A stretch of DNA of 64,000 bases from Armatimonadota bacterium (lineage in GTDB: Bacteria > Armatimonadota > UBA5829 > DTLH01). The position numbers and the translations under genes are program-made. The notes under the pieces are model-generated. The model was not told the DNA's origin, did no database searches, and saw only the letters and a program-made list of their open reading frames with translations. Where the stretch lies: assembly GCA_029551395.1 (NCBI GenBank), contig JAKPFN010000046.1, positions 24,363-88,362 on the forward strand. The letters run 5' to 3'. Positions 26,930 to 36,098 of this stretch are shown piece after piece. Numbering within the stretch: the stretch's first letter is position 1; each line of letters starts with the position of its first letter.

Positions 26930-28240
26930 TTATTTGGATACGGTAATCAACCCTTTGCTGTCTAGAATGTATACTTGAGTCGATAACATACACGACCGTC
27001 CTGCTGTGATAATTGGTACCTCACCTAGAACAGCCAAATAACCACTTTTTGGCAGCGAGACCAAGGCCTGATAGCCTCCATCTATAGGGTCTGTAGGCAT
27101 TGCTTCCCACTTGCTTTTTCGAAAGTCTTGAGTATCGGACTTTACAGTCCAAACTGTAGCTGATCTGGATGCAGAATCTGTCTTTATGGTCAAGAGAAGT
27201 CCGTCTTCTTTCAGCTTGGAGTCCCATGTTAGTTTTGGAAGCTCAGATTTGGAGGCAATGGTACGTGTAAAAGCCGTTAGCGCAGTCAATACGCGGATAG
27301 GATCAGACAAGTCATGCCCGCAGTTTGGAACATACAGCACATGTTTTGTCCCAATGAGGTCGTCCCAATAGATATTGAGCGAGTCTTGAGTCCAGTAAGG
27401 GTCGTTTGTGCCATTGATAATCAACTTAGGCATTTTTATTCGGCTGCGGTAAGACCAGGGGTCTACTATACCGGCAAGGTATTTGCCTTTTTCTGTCTGT
27501 AAAGCTTCCTGGATGCCAAGATTAGTGTAGTCATCGATCATACTGCTGTATTTTCCCCAGCATTCTACTTGATGAGCCATTTGACGAGACAGATTGAGAT
27601 TATCATAGACCATAGGAGCAATGCCTTTGACTCGGACTGGATCTGCTGCAGCCGTAAGCCAGGTTGTCCAGCCTCTTTTAGATGCCCCAGACACTACAAA
27701 CCCTTTAATCTCCTGTTTTAAATCTTGCCTGGAAAATGCTTGTATTGCGTCCATTGCTCTGACTGCGCTTTTTGTCATTGGGAAAAGTAATGGCCAGGTG
27801 TCGTCACCTGTTTCCATAGCCTTAATGAATGTATGAGCAATCAATGCATCTTCCCGTTTGCCATCAAACAATGGCTGGTTTGGAATGCCATAAAGAATCG
27901 TAATAGGGCAACCTGTTTCTGAAGCGATAATAGAAGCAGCTTTCGATTCCCAGTCTCCAACTTTGCCAAACGTTATGAATAATAAAGCAGTATCAGGATA
28001 ATCACATTTAGCTGGTTTGACGATTTCGATATCATGAGTCCAGGTGATGTTCTGCCACGTTTGACTGGTCATCTTGAGTATGTAACGGGTTTGGTTGGAT
28101 TCTTCTATCTGAGAGACTTTTTCCCATTTGTACGATGTATCTGGGATTTTAATGTATGAGAGCAAATCTCCAGCATAAGCAGATACCGAGAGGGCTGACA
28201 AAATAACAAAAAGAACAACATAAACTCGAAGCTGATTCAT
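26930..28240 (-). CDS. PqaA-type (PhoPQ-activated pathogenicity-related) secreted protein
   Basis: A 436-residue alpha/beta-hydrolase-like protein. A signal peptide is clear (NQLRVYVVLFVILSALSVSA, ending AYA). Family features are the nucleophile-elbow-like segment GFVVSGASKRGWTTWLTAAAD, MVYDNLNLSRQM, LIINGTNDPYW (Asp region) and PNCGHDL (His). Members are exported and of poorly known function. I use ATG 28240, which starts the signal peptide and follows AAAGGAGAG by about ten bases. The frame opens 33 bases earlier. Confidence 0.85.
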   Translation of the reverse strand: MNQLRVYVVLFVILSALSVSAYAGDLLSYIKIPDTSYKWEKVSQIEESNQTRYILKMTSQTWQNITWTHDIEIVKPAKCDYPDTALLFITFGKVGDWESKAASIIASETGCPITILYGIPNQPLFDGKREDALIAHTFIKAMETGDDTWPLLFPMTKSAVRAMDAIQAFSRQDLKQEIKGFVVSGASKRGWTTWLTAAADPVRVKGIAPMVYDNLNLSRQMAHQVECWGKYSSMIDDYTNLGIQEALQTEKGKYLAGIVDPWSYRSRIKMPKLIINGTNDPYWTQDSLNIYWDDLIGTKHVLYVPNCGHDLSDPIRVLTALTAFTRTIASKSELPKLTWDSKLKEDGLLLTIKTDSASRSATVWTVKSDTQDFRKSKWEAMPTDPIDGGYQALVSLPKSGYLAVLGEVPIITAGRSCMLSTQVYILDSKGLITVSK

Positions 28241-28466
28241 TGCAACACATCTCTCCTTTGGCGACATTAACAATTAACCAGTGACGAAGACCAACAACAC
28301 AAGTTGCCTGAAGACAGACCGATTGTATAAAGGCGGATTACTTCTTCTTACGATGCAATATCGCGGCGAATGTTCGTTTGCGGAGGGTGATTAAGATGTG
28401 ATAAGATTAGAAACTGGCAAAGTACTTCTAGATTTTTCGTCATCGATTATTATAGGACCATTGGAG

Positions 28467-28508
28467 ATGGCCGGCGCATATATTACTGCTGCCGGCCTGA
28501 TGACATAA
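28467..28508 (+). promoter_or_regulatory. Possible leader peptide/hairpin ahead of lptC
   Basis: GGCCGGC (28469-28475) pairs with GCCGGCC (28491-28497) just upstream of lptC. The same bases can be read as a 13-codon frame (MAGAYITAAGLMT) whose TAA overlaps the lptC ATG as TAATG. The lptC start has no Shine-Dalgarno of its own, so coupling is possible. Confidence 0.35.
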
Positions 28509-29188
28509 TGAGAGTAATCCGGATATTAACGCTTCTGATTGCAGTTGTATTCATTGCTGGCTGTGCAAAGGATAGTCAACGCATTGAAAGTGCATCATCT
28601 TCCCAACAGCCAGAAGTGAATACTACTATCCAACGTGAACAGCAAGGCAGTAAGAAGTCTAATGGACCATCTCAGCCTCAGACTAACGAACCAACAAAGA
28701 AACAAGATGCTGATGGATCACAGAAATCTCCAGATCTGGAGTTAAAGATTCATGGCCAGAAAGTCAATTTAACATGGCAGGATGGCGGGAAACCTAAAAT
28801 GCGTGTTAAAGCAGATAAACTGGTTGGCAATACCGTTGCTGGTAGTGCATCACTTGAAAAGGTAGACGCTGAGCTGTACGAAGATGGTAAACTTGTGGCA
28901 CGGTTATCAGCCCCATTGATTCAAGCTGACGAAAAGACAAGAATAGTCATTGCAACAGGAGGTGTTACAATTACATCAGCCGATCCTGCAAGCAGTATTA
29001 AGACAATAAAAGCTAAATGGATCAAATGGTATTCTCGTGATAATAAAATCATAGGCAATGGCGGAATTACAGCCGTTGGGCCTGTTGCATCAATAAATGC
29101 TGCCGAATTCATCGCTGATACTCGTATGAAGACTGTAAGGTTCAATGCAAATCCTGCTGAGGCACGAGCAGAGGTTGGAGAGCGCTGA
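28508..29188 (+). CDS. lptC: LptC-like LPS export lipoprotein
   Basis: A 226-residue lipoprotein with lipobox IAGC (Cys near residue 19) after MRVIRILTLLIAVVF. A Gln/Ser/Pro-rich linker (about 20-75) leads to a beta-jellyroll-like region (VNLTWQDGGKPKMRVKADKL, KLVARLSAP, NKIIGNGGITAVG) similar to LptC/DUF1239. In the LPS bridge LptC links the inner-membrane transporter to LptA. The family call rests on motif style and on the lptA-lptB-lptF genes directly downstream. No Shine-Dalgarno is visible. Confidence 0.82.
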   Translation: MRVIRILTLLIAVVFIAGCAKDSQRIESASSSQQPEVNTTIQREQQGSKKSNGPSQPQTNEPTKKQDADGSQKSPDLELKIHGQKVNLTWQDGGKPKMRVKADKLVGNTVAGSASLEKVDAELYEDGKLVARLSAPLIQADEKTRIVIATGGVTITSADPASSIKTIKAKWIKWYSRDNKIIGNGGITAVGPVASINAAEFIADTRMKTVRFNANPAEARAEVGER

Positions 29189-29199
29189 AGGTAAATGTA

Positions 29200-29787
29200 A
29201 TGATTAGCAGATTAACCGTAACTTTATTAGTATTGATAGTCCTGGCTGTGCCAGCACTTGCACAGAAACAGGAGATTGGATCTGTTGTTATAGAACGGTT
29301 CCAGACTTTTGAGATGACGGATGATACTGTTATCGTATCAGGTCCCAGAGTATATGTCAGGACCAAGGATGGCAAATTCGAGGCTAAGGCGGCCAGGATT
29401 ACAATCAGATTCGATCCATCGAGTGTAAAAGGTGGGGTTAACGCGCTCAAAAGTGCTTCTTTGGAAGGTGATGTGTGGCTTCTGACCAAACCTGAACCAG
29501 GGCGCTCGACTGAAGCCAGGTCAGAAAGAGCAGATGTTGATTGGGCAGGTGCAAAACAGGCTGTCCTTAAAGGGAATGTAGAGGTAAAAACTGTCGATCC
29601 AACTAAGTTTCAAGGTCCGCTTACACTGGTAGCTGACAAAGCGACTATCAGCCTTAAACCTTACGGTGAGCTTAAAAACGGAGAAAGCAGGATTAAAATC
29701 GAAAGCGACCCGGAGAAGAGCCGGTTAGAGTTTACTCCACTACCAGCAGAAACATCGGAGAAGGATAGTAGTGCGAATCAAGACTGA
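29200..29787 (+). CDS. lptA: LptA/OstA-like periplasmic protein
   Basis: A 195-residue exported protein with signal peptide [20 protein letters not shown]. The body shows repeating beta-strand segments of the OstA/LptA jellyroll ([47 protein letters not shown]). LptA forms the periplasmic bridge for LPS. AAGGTAAATG precedes ATG 29200. It overlaps lptB by 17 bases. Sequence is divergent from the enterobacterial form, so the call leans on context. Confidence 0.82.
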   Translation: MISRLTVTLLVLIVLAVPALAQKQEIGSVVIERFQTFEMTDDTVIVSGPRVYVRTKDGKFEAKAARITIRFDPSSVKGGVNALKSASLEGDVWLLTKPEPGRSTEARSERADVDWAGAKQAVLKGNVEVKTVDPTKFQGPLTLVADKATISLKPYGELKNGESRIKIESDPEKSRLEFTPLPAETSEKDSSANQD

Positions 29788-30493
29788 GAACCTGGTCAAA
29801 ATATATAAAGGTCGGCGAGTAGTAGATGGCGTCAGTCTGGAGGTTGAACGCGGCGAAATTGTCGGGTTGCTCGGGCCAAATGGTGCCGGAAAGACTACTT
29901 CTTTCTATATGGTAGTTGGTCTCGTCAGACCAAATGGAGGCAAGGTTTATCTAGATAACCGTGATATCACCCGATTTCCCATGTACTACCGTGCAAGGCT
30001 GGGCATAGGGTATCTGGCACAGGAACCGTCTGTTTTCAGAAAGCTGACAGTGCAGGAGAATATTCTTCTGGTGCTTGAGATGTGCGGACTCAGCAAGAAA
30101 GAGCGATTGAAAAAGTGTGACGAGCTTCTGGATGAGTTAGGTCTGACTAAACTCAAACATGAGAAAGGAATGGTGCTCTCAGGTGGAGAGCGCAGGCGGA
30201 CAGAGATTGCACGTGCTCTTGCCAACAATCCTGCATTCATTTTACTCGATGAACCTTTTACTGGAGTCGACCCGATAGCCATCGAGGATATCCAAACAAC
30301 GATTGCCAGACTCCGAAAAGATAAAAACATCGGTATTATCATCACTGACCACAATGTTCGTGCGACTTTGTCCATCACTGACCGGGCTTACATTATTTCG
30401 GATGGTAAAATCGCCACATCCGGTAATGCAGAAGACCTGCCGAACGACCCAATAGCCCGAAAGTATTATCTGGGCGAACGGTTCGAGATGTGA
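29771..30493 (+). CDS. lptB: LPS export ABC transporter ATPase
   Basis: A 240-residue ABC ATPase that powers LPS extraction. Walker [10 protein letters not shown], signature LSGGERRR, Walker [15 protein letters not shown] and H-loop [10 protein letters not shown] are all present. The sequence after Walker A and the [19 protein letters not shown] segment are typical of LptB. The start is GTG 29771 (reads [12 protein letters not shown]) inside the lptA tail, implying coupled translation. Confidence 0.95.
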   Translation: MRIKTENLVKIYKGRRVVDGVSLEVERGEIVGLLGPNGAGKTTSFYMVVGLVRPNGGKVYLDNRDITRFPMYYRARLGIGYLAQEPSVFRKLTVQENILLVLEMCGLSKKERLKKCDELLDELGLTKLKHEKGMVLSGGERRRTEIARALANNPAFILLDEPFTGVDPIAIEDIQTTIARLRKDKNIGIIITDHNVRATLSITDRAYIISDGKIATSGNAEDLPNDPIARKYYLGERFEM

Positions 30494-30503
30494 GGCTGCG
30501 TGG

Positions 30504-31613
30504 ATGAAAATCCTGGACAAGTTTCTTGGAAAAGAGCTTATTGGCCCGTTTTTATTTGGCGTTGCGGCATTCACTTCGATATTTTTCGCCGGTCAGTATC
30601 TTCTAAAACTCACAAGCCAGGTGTTGCAAGGCACTCCAGTCTTGACTGCAGCGGTGATGCTTGTGCTGTATCTGCCTTCAGTGGTCGTTTACACGCTGCC
30701 GATGTCTGCGCTGCTTGCAGTCCTGATTGCTTTCAGCAAACTGTCTGGAGATAGTGAGATTGTGGCTATGTATGCAAGCGGCGTGAGCCTCTATCGCGCT
30801 ATAGTCCCTGTGTTAGTCCTGGGATTGATAGTCACATTTATGGGATTTGTGCTTAGTGAAGTAGTTGTACCCGCAGCAGCCAGAAAAACTCAGGCAATAC
30901 AAGCCCATATTCTCAAAGAGGAAATTTCTACAGATAAGCCCTTCGTGGTGATTGATAAAGATACTAATTCCACCATATACGTTCGGGGCGGATTCAGTGC
31001 CAGGACAAAGGTCATGAAGGACGTTACCATTACGCGCTATAATGATAATGAACCAGCCATGCTGTTTCAGGCGCGTGAGGCCCGGTGGCAAGGCGAGAAT
31101 AAGTGGGGAATGAACTCGTGGGGGCTGTACGATGGGAAAATGTATGCTCTTGGAGATGACCCGCAATCATCGCTGTCGCTTACGTTCGAAGGGCTTTCTT
31201 CTGAACCGATCGAGATCAAAAAATCGCCAAACGATATAGTCCTGCATCAGCGCAAGCCTGAGGATATGACTTATAGAGAGCTGCGGAGCCATATAAAGGC
31301 TCTTGGAAATGGTGGAGTAAGACCAGAGGAGCTTCTGGAGCTAGAAGTCGAATTATATAATAAGTTTGCAATACCGCTTGCAGCACTCGTTTTTGCGCTG
31401 ATAGGTGCACCGCTTGCTGTAAAGCCTGCCAGAGCAAGTACCAGCCTGGGACTTGGCTTGAGTATACTCATTATCTTTGCTTACTGGTTTACGTGGCACT
31501 TTACCACGGCACTTGCTATTCAAGGTGGAATATCTCCATTTGCTGGAGCATTTATGGCTGATGTGTTTGGTCTGATGCTGGCAGGGATATTGCTATCTAG
31601 AACAGCGAAGTGA
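30504..31613 (+). CDS. LptF/LptG family LPS permease (YjgP/YjgQ)
   Basis: A 369-residue inner-membrane permease with three N-terminal and three C-terminal membrane helices flanking a periplasmic beta-jellyroll. Family segments include LPSVVVYTLPMSALLAVLIA, FSKLSGDSEIVAMYASGVSL (the coupling-helix region facing LptB) and YNKFAIPLAALVFALIGAPL. LPS export normally needs two such proteins. Only one is encoded here, so it may pair with a distant partner or form a homodimer. GAGGCTGCG precedes ATG 30504. Confidence 0.93.
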   Translation: MKILDKFLGKELIGPFLFGVAAFTSIFFAGQYLLKLTSQVLQGTPVLTAAVMLVLYLPSVVVYTLPMSALLAVLIAFSKLSGDSEIVAMYASGVSLYRAIVPVLVLGLIVTFMGFVLSEVVVPAAARKTQAIQAHILKEEISTDKPFVVIDKDTNSTIYVRGGFSARTKVMKDVTITRYNDNEPAMLFQAREARWQGENKWGMNSWGLYDGKMYALGDDPQSSLSLTFEGLSSEPIEIKKSPNDIVLHQRKPEDMTYRELRSHIKALGNGGVRPEELLELEVELYNKFAIPLAALVFALIGAPLAVKPARASTSLGLGLSILIIFAYWFTWHFTTALAIQGGISPFAGAFMADVFGLMLAGILLSRTAK

Positions 31614-31671
31614 TAATCTACCTGTTGGCTATGTATAGCAGTTGTTATTTCGGCTTCCGGAGGTAGCCAAA

Positions 31672-33186
31672 GTGACTTACACGGTTCTTTTTATAATCAC
31701 ACTGATTGTTGTATCGGGAGCGATTGCCTATTTAGGTGATCTGCTTGGGCGTAGATTAGGCAAGCGGCGTCTAACGCTGTTTGGGCTTCGTCCAAGGCAC
31801 ACCGCAATTGTCGTTACTACAATCACCGGTATGCTGATTGCCGGAGTCGTGTTTGCCACGCTTATTACCGTAAGTGCCAGCCTTAGAGAAGTTTTGCTAA
31901 GAGGCGAGAGACTGATTAATGATATTGAGATTTATCAGTCAAAGAACACGGAACTTTCAGAAAAGAACAAATTGCTGGCAGAGGGAAACAAATCACTCCA
32001 AACAAGAAATAAATCTTTATTAAGCACCCGGTCAAAACTCGCACTGGAAGTCGAAAAAAAAGCTGATGAGGTAGATCAGGCAATACGTGCAAGGGATGAG
32101 GCAAGAAAGCGTGTAGACGAACTGCAAAGTGATATTCGGAAGAGCCAGATTGAACTGGAAAGACTCAGACAAAGCGGAAAAGCTACTGAAGAAAACCTGA
32201 GCAGAATGACTGCTAGTCTTGAAGATAAGAAAGCGGAGTTAAAAGTTGTCCGGCTGGATCTGGAAGCAAAAGAGAAAGACCTATCAGTAAAACTGCAGGA
32301 ATTGGTTGCAAAGGATATAGAGCTGAACAAGATGGATCTGATGCTCAAGGAAAAGGAAAGGAGCATCAAAGACGCTGAGACAACAATTGCCAGACACGAA
32401 AATACTATAGAGACCCAAAAAGAACAGCTTATGGAAGCTGTCCAGTTTCGAGATACATATTTTACTGGAGATGTAGTGTTGTCGTTTGGGCAGGAAATCA
32501 TCCGTAAAGTGATAGATTCCTCACAATCACCAGAACAGATTCGCACGCAGCTTATTGGCTTATTTGATGAAGCAGATGCACAGGTAAAGCGGATGCATCC
32601 TGAACTCAAACAAGAGACCAGAGTTATTCGGCTGGCGGTTGTGGATACAGAAAAGAAAGTAGTGCTGTTTCCAAGGAATGATAACGACATAAACACTATC
32701 ATCGACAAGCACGTAAAGGCAATTGTTGGTATTGGACATTCATTGCCTGACCGTGGAGTGATTGTCAGGTTAGTTGTAGTAAAAAATACGCTTAGAGATG
32801 AGATTGCTCCGGTAGAGATAAACCTGTACCCAAACAGGCTTACATTTAGCCAGGGGCAAAAAATTGCCAGCAGGATTATTGATGGTAAACTCTCAGAGGG
32901 AAGAATTCTCCTAGAGGTTATGGACTTTCTTGGCCAGAATGTAAGAATGGCAGCACAAAGTGCTGGAGTTCAACCGGTCGCCAGCCCAAACCCGGATGAA
33001 GTCGATGAACCAATATCTGGAGCGCAGTTGGACGAAATAATGGAGCTTGTGGAAATGATCCGGGCTGGGAATAAGAAAGTCGAAGTATACGCTCGGGCTG
33101 AAAAAGATATTTATGCTGCTGGCCCGATTAGCTTGGATAATATCGAGTTTATCATTTCTGAGATTACAACTAGCGCATCCAGATAG
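31672..33186 (+). CDS. DUF3084 family membrane/coiled-coil protein
   Basis: A 504-residue protein. The family N terminus VSGAIAYLGDLLGRRLGKRR and LFGLRPRHTA is followed by a second membrane helix (GMLIAGVVFATLITVSA). A long coiled coil runs over about residues 75-250, rich in Glu/Lys/Leu. A globular C-terminal domain follows. The start is GTG 31672, seven bases after GGAGG; the frame opens at 31642. Members occur in cyanobacteria and deinococci and are of unknown function. The preceding lpt genes and the coiled coil suggest an envelope role (inference). Confidence 0.88.
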   Translation: MTYTVLFIITLIVVSGAIAYLGDLLGRRLGKRRLTLFGLRPRHTAIVVTTITGMLIAGVVFATLITVSASLREVLLRGERLINDIEIYQSKNTELSEKNKLLAEGNKSLQTRNKSLLSTRSKLALEVEKKADEVDQAIRARDEARKRVDELQSDIRKSQIELERLRQSGKATEENLSRMTASLEDKKAELKVVRLDLEAKEKDLSVKLQELVAKDIELNKMDLMLKEKERSIKDAETTIARHENTIETQKEQLMEAVQFRDTYFTGDVVLSFGQEIIRKVIDSSQSPEQIRTQLIGLFDEADAQVKRMHPELKQETRVIRLAVVDTEKKVVLFPRNDNDINTIIDKHVKAIVGIGHSLPDRGVIVRLVVVKNTLRDEIAPVEINLYPNRLTFSQGQKIASRIIDGKLSEGRILLEVMDFLGQNVRMAAQSAGVQPVASPNPDEVDEPISGAQLDEIMELVEMIRAGNKKVEVYARAEKDIYAAGPISLDNIEFIISEITTSASR

Positions 33187-33198
33187 AAAGGACGATTG

Positions 33199-33621
33199 GT
33201 GATTAACACTGTTTTAGCAGTCGATCCTGGCCGGTCGAAGTGTGGAATTGCTATAGTTTCCTGTAATGATGGTGTCATGGTTCGGACAATAGTCTGTCCT
33301 GCTGATGTTTCTGATACCATCCGGCTGCTTTTTGCACGGTATGAGCCTGATGCAATAATAGTAGGGGCTGGTACAGGTTCGGAAGCAGTTATAAAGATTG
33401 TTAATCAACTGCCAATAAAAGTCCATTTGATTGATGAACGTTTGAGTACCCAGATTGCACGTTCGAGGTATTTTAAGGATAATCCTCCCAAAGGATGGCG
33501 CAGATTGATACCTCTCAGCATGCAAGTCCCTCCTTGTCCATATGATGATTATGCCGCTGTAGTACTTGCAGAAAGATTTCTAAAGTCTCAAGTACAAAAG
33601 GATCCTGCCGCTAATCTATAA
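33199..33621 (+). CDS. YqgF/RuvX-like RNase H-fold protein
   Basis: A 140-residue protein with the RNase H-like pattern of Holliday-junction resolvase-like/pre-16S rRNA nuclease YqgF. VLAVDPGRSKCGIAI holds the first Asp, IVGAGTG a middle strand, LIDERLSTQIAR the conserved DERxST motif and CPYDDYAAVVLAERFL the final acidic residues. It is divergent from classical YqgF (GAGTG in place of GxP). The start is GTG 33199, about six bases after AAAGGA. It follows DUF3084 by 12 bases. Confidence 0.78.
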   Translation: MINTVLAVDPGRSKCGIAIVSCNDGVMVRTIVCPADVSDTIRLLFARYEPDAIIVGAGTGSEAVIKIVNQLPIKVHLIDERLSTQIARSRYFKDNPPKGWRRLIPLSMQVPPCPYDDYAAVVLAERFLKSQVQKDPAANL

Positions 33622-33642
33622 ATAGCTCAGTCTGTAGTCAAT

Positions 33643-33671
33643 TTGACCGTCTAGAGCAGTCTTCGTATAAT
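33643..33671 (+). promoter_or_regulatory. Promoter overlapping the HAD gene start
   Basis: TTGACC (33643-33648), a 17-base spacer and TATAAT (33666-33671), a near-consensus promoter. The -10 box contains the AT of the ATG at 33670. Expected initiation at 33677-33679 coincides with a second in-frame ATG at 33679. Confidence 0.75.
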
Positions 33672-33678
33672 GGAGTCG

Positions 33679-34359
33679 ATGAATCATTTATTTACCGACT
33701 TTGATGCAGTGTTGTTCGATCTGGATGGTACTCTTGTGGAGACCAACATCGACTTCCCCTTAATGAAGCGCGAGATGCTAAACCTCGCAACAAGCTGTGG
33801 AGTCTCTGTATCCCAATTAGCCGGACTGGATATTCTAGCGATTGTTGACAGGATGGCTCATCATATCAGATTCAAAGAAGGTGCACCTGCTGCCGACAAT
33901 GCCAGAAGGCGCGCACTGAGTATTCTTCAGGAAATTGAGCTTCGACATTCAAAAGATGCAAAAGAGATTCCGCCTGCCCGCGAACTTATTGACTATCTCA
34001 AGTGTCAAAATATAAAAGTCGGTATCGTCACAAGGAATTGCCGAGCTGCCAGTGAAGATTCACTTGTACGAACAGGCTTGCATCCAGATGTTTTAATAGC
34101 ACGTGAGGATGTCGGGCGTGCGAAACCTGCACCAGACCAACTCCGTATGGCTTTGCAATATTTGGATGTTGAGCCTGAGCGTGCAGTTATGATCGGTGAT
34201 CATCCAATGGATGTTGCAGCAGGCAATGCCGCTGGAATGAGGACTATAGGCTTACTTCCAGCAGGTAAAGAAGATAATTACTACGCATCGGTCAACCCAG
34301 ACGCCATTGCGCGAGACCTTAGAGAGATTCTTAGTGCGGTTATCGATAATCATCGTTAA
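33679..34359 (+). CDS. HAD hydrolase, phosphoglycolate phosphatase-like
   Basis: A 226-residue HAD phosphatase: nucleophile motif AVLFDLDGTLVETN, motif II IVTRNCR, lysine region GRAKPAPDQL and acidic motif VMIGDHPMDVAAG. The frame has ATGs at 33670 and 33679. A strong promoter places transcription initiation almost exactly at 33679 and there is no Shine-Dalgarno, so a leaderless message starting there is likely. It overlaps the following glycosyltransferase by 26 bases. The substrate is unknown. Confidence 0.87.
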   Translation: MNHLFTDFDAVLFDLDGTLVETNIDFPLMKREMLNLATSCGVSVSQLAGLDILAIVDRMAHHIRFKEGAPAADNARRRALSILQEIELRHSKDAKEIPPARELIDYLKCQNIKVGIVTRNCRAASEDSLVRTGLHPDVLIAREDVGRAKPAPDQLRMALQYLDVEPERAVMIGDHPMDVAAGNAAGMRTIGLLPAGKEDNYYASVNPDAIARDLREILSAVIDNHR

Positions 34360-35173
34360 TTGGAATACCAGCAAGTTGCTTGAAACCTGTCTTGAGTCGA
34401 TTTACCGGAATCCTCCGGCATTCAACTTCGAGGTGGTTGTAGTTGATAACGCGTCTTCTGACTTCAATCCCAAAGAAATGGCTGAGAAGTTCAAACAAAC
34501 GGTGTTTATCGTAAACAGCGAGAACCTGGGATATGCTGAAGGCAATAATCAGGCAATTAAAGCTGTTAGTGGAGACTATGTACTTCTGCTAAACCCGGAT
34601 ACAGAGGTTAAGAACGATGCTCTTACGGTACTCGTAGAGTTTATGGAAGCACATCCAGAAGCTGCTGCTGCTGGATGCAGGCTCGTCAGACCAGATGGCA
34701 CAATTGACCGATCCTGCAGAGGCTTTCCTGAGCCAGGTCCGGTAGCTGCTGAGTTCTTTGGATTATCGAGATTGTTTCCCAACAGCAGAAAACTTGGCGC
34801 ATACAGAATGACGTGGTTTGATTACAATGAAGAGGTTTCTGTCGATCAGCCAATGGGTTCATGTCTTATACTGAACCGCAAGACCATTAATGAAATAGGT
34901 GTATTTGATCAAGATTTTCCGATATTCTTTAACGAAGTTGACTGGTGTTACAGGGCAAAACAAGCCAGATGGCAGATATACTTTACTCCATCAGCCGAGA
35001 TAATCCATCATGGTGGTGGAAGCACAAAGCAGGTCCGCCGTGAAATGAGAAGAGAATCGCACCGGTCGCTTATTCGGTTCTACAGGAAGCATTACAAAAA
35101 GCGGCTGTTTCCACCTGTGTATTGGTTTATTATTGCGTCAATAAAAGTCAGCGAGGTTCTTGGTGGCAGATAA
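34334..35173 (+). CDS. GT2-family glycosyltransferase (first of tandem pair)
   Basis: A 279-residue GT-A fold transferase. VRLSIIIVNWNTSKLLETCL begins the nucleotide-binding domain, VVVVDNASSD holds early Asp residues, LLLNPDTEV is the DxD-like motif and FFNEVDWCYRAKQARW the acceptor/base region. It resembles rhamnosyltransferase-type enzymes of polysaccharide synthesis. The start is GTG 34334, overlapping the HAD gene; TTG 34307 is a weaker alternative. The next gene overlaps it by 11 bases. Confidence 0.9.
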   Translation: MRLSIIIVNWNTSKLLETCLESIYRNPPAFNFEVVVVDNASSDFNPKEMAEKFKQTVFIVNSENLGYAEGNNQAIKAVSGDYVLLLNPDTEVKNDALTVLVEFMEAHPEAAAAGCRLVRPDGTIDRSCRGFPEPGPVAAEFFGLSRLFPNSRKLGAYRMTWFDYNEEVSVDQPMGSCLILNRKTINEIGVFDQDFPIFFNEVDWCYRAKQARWQIYFTPSAEIIHHGGGSTKQVRREMRRESHRSLIRFYRKHYKKRLFPPVYWFIIASIKVSEVLGGR

Positions 35174-36074
35174 TTGTATTGATATCACAGTGAGTATAGT
35201 CAACTGGAATACCCGGGACGAGCTTCTGCGCTGTCTTGAAACCGTCACAGCACAAGAAGGCGTGTCTATGGAGATTATAGTTGTCGATAATGCCTCTTCA
35301 GACTCAAGTGCCGAGGCTGTCGCTGAGAAGTTCCCTCAAATCCGGTTTATTGCAAATAGTAAGAACGTTGGATTCAGCAAGGCTCAGAATCAGGCTATAC
35401 GCGAGAGCAACAGCCGTTACGTTATGCTGCTGAACCCTGATGCCTTAATACATGATCGTGATACTCTTGCAAAAATCATCGAATTTGCGGATGCGAACCA
35501 GGATGTAGGCATCATTGGGCCGAAAATCGAGAATCCAGATGGCAGCTTACAGTTTTCAGCACGCCGTTTTCCTTCTATTGGCACAGGACTGTTCCGCCGT
35601 ACGCCTTTAGGCCGTCTGTTTCCAAATAATCGCTATGTCCGCAGCTACATTATGGCCGATTGGAAGCATGATGAAGTTCGGGATGTTGATTGGGTCTCCG
35701 GTGCGGCTCTTGTTATTCGTAGAAAGACTATAGATGATATTGGCCTGCTTGATCCTGGCTTCTTTATGTATTGTGAGGATGTCGACTGGGCTTACCGAGC
35801 TAACAAAAAAGGATGGCGCGTTACATATTATCCGATGACCAAGGTAACTCACAGGATAGGCTCAGCCAGTGACCAGGTCCCAATTAAGATGATTATCCAG
35901 TTCCACCGCAGTATGTTCCGGTTTTACCTGAAACACTACGCCAAGGGCCTTGCAGCGCTTCTAACACCTGTTGTACTTGCAGGGCTTACAGCCAGAGCTG
36001 TCTTTTTTGTTATCCTCACAAAGGTTCCAATCTCCCAGCAGGCTCATGATGGTGGTGAACGGCTGGTTCGCTGA
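35163..36074 (+). CDS. GT2-family glycosyltransferase (second of tandem pair)
   Basis: A 303-residue GT2 protein clearly related to its upstream neighbour: ITVSIVNWNTRDELLRCLET, IIVVDNASSDSS, LLNPDALIHD and FFMYCEDVDWAYRANKKGW. The C terminus adds one or two membrane-associated hydrophobic segments (LAALLTPVVLAGLTARAVFF). The start is GTG 35163, six bases after a GAGG within the preceding gene. The tandem pair probably arose by duplication and adds sugars to a surface glycan; the target is unknown. Confidence 0.9.
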   Translation: MADNCIDITVSIVNWNTRDELLRCLETVTAQEGVSMEIIVVDNASSDSSAEAVAEKFPQIRFIANSKNVGFSKAQNQAIRESNSRYVMLLNPDALIHDRDTLAKIIEFADANQDVGIIGPKIENPDGSLQFSARRFPSIGTGLFRRTPLGRLFPNNRYVRSYIMADWKHDEVRDVDWVSGAALVIRRKTIDDIGLLDPGFFMYCEDVDWAYRANKKGWRVTYYPMTKVTHRIGSASDQVPIKMIIQFHRSMFRFYLKHYAKGLAALLTPVVLAGLTARAVFFVILTKVPISQQAHDGGERLVR

Positions 36075-36098
36075 CCTCACCGCTGAGTGTAAAAAAGT

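Noticed and set aside
32076..32708. A 210-codon Ser-rich minus-strand frame
   Set aside because: Antisense to the coiled-coil region of the DUF3084 gene; its Ser/Phe/Leu bias is what Glu/Lys codons give when read in reverse.
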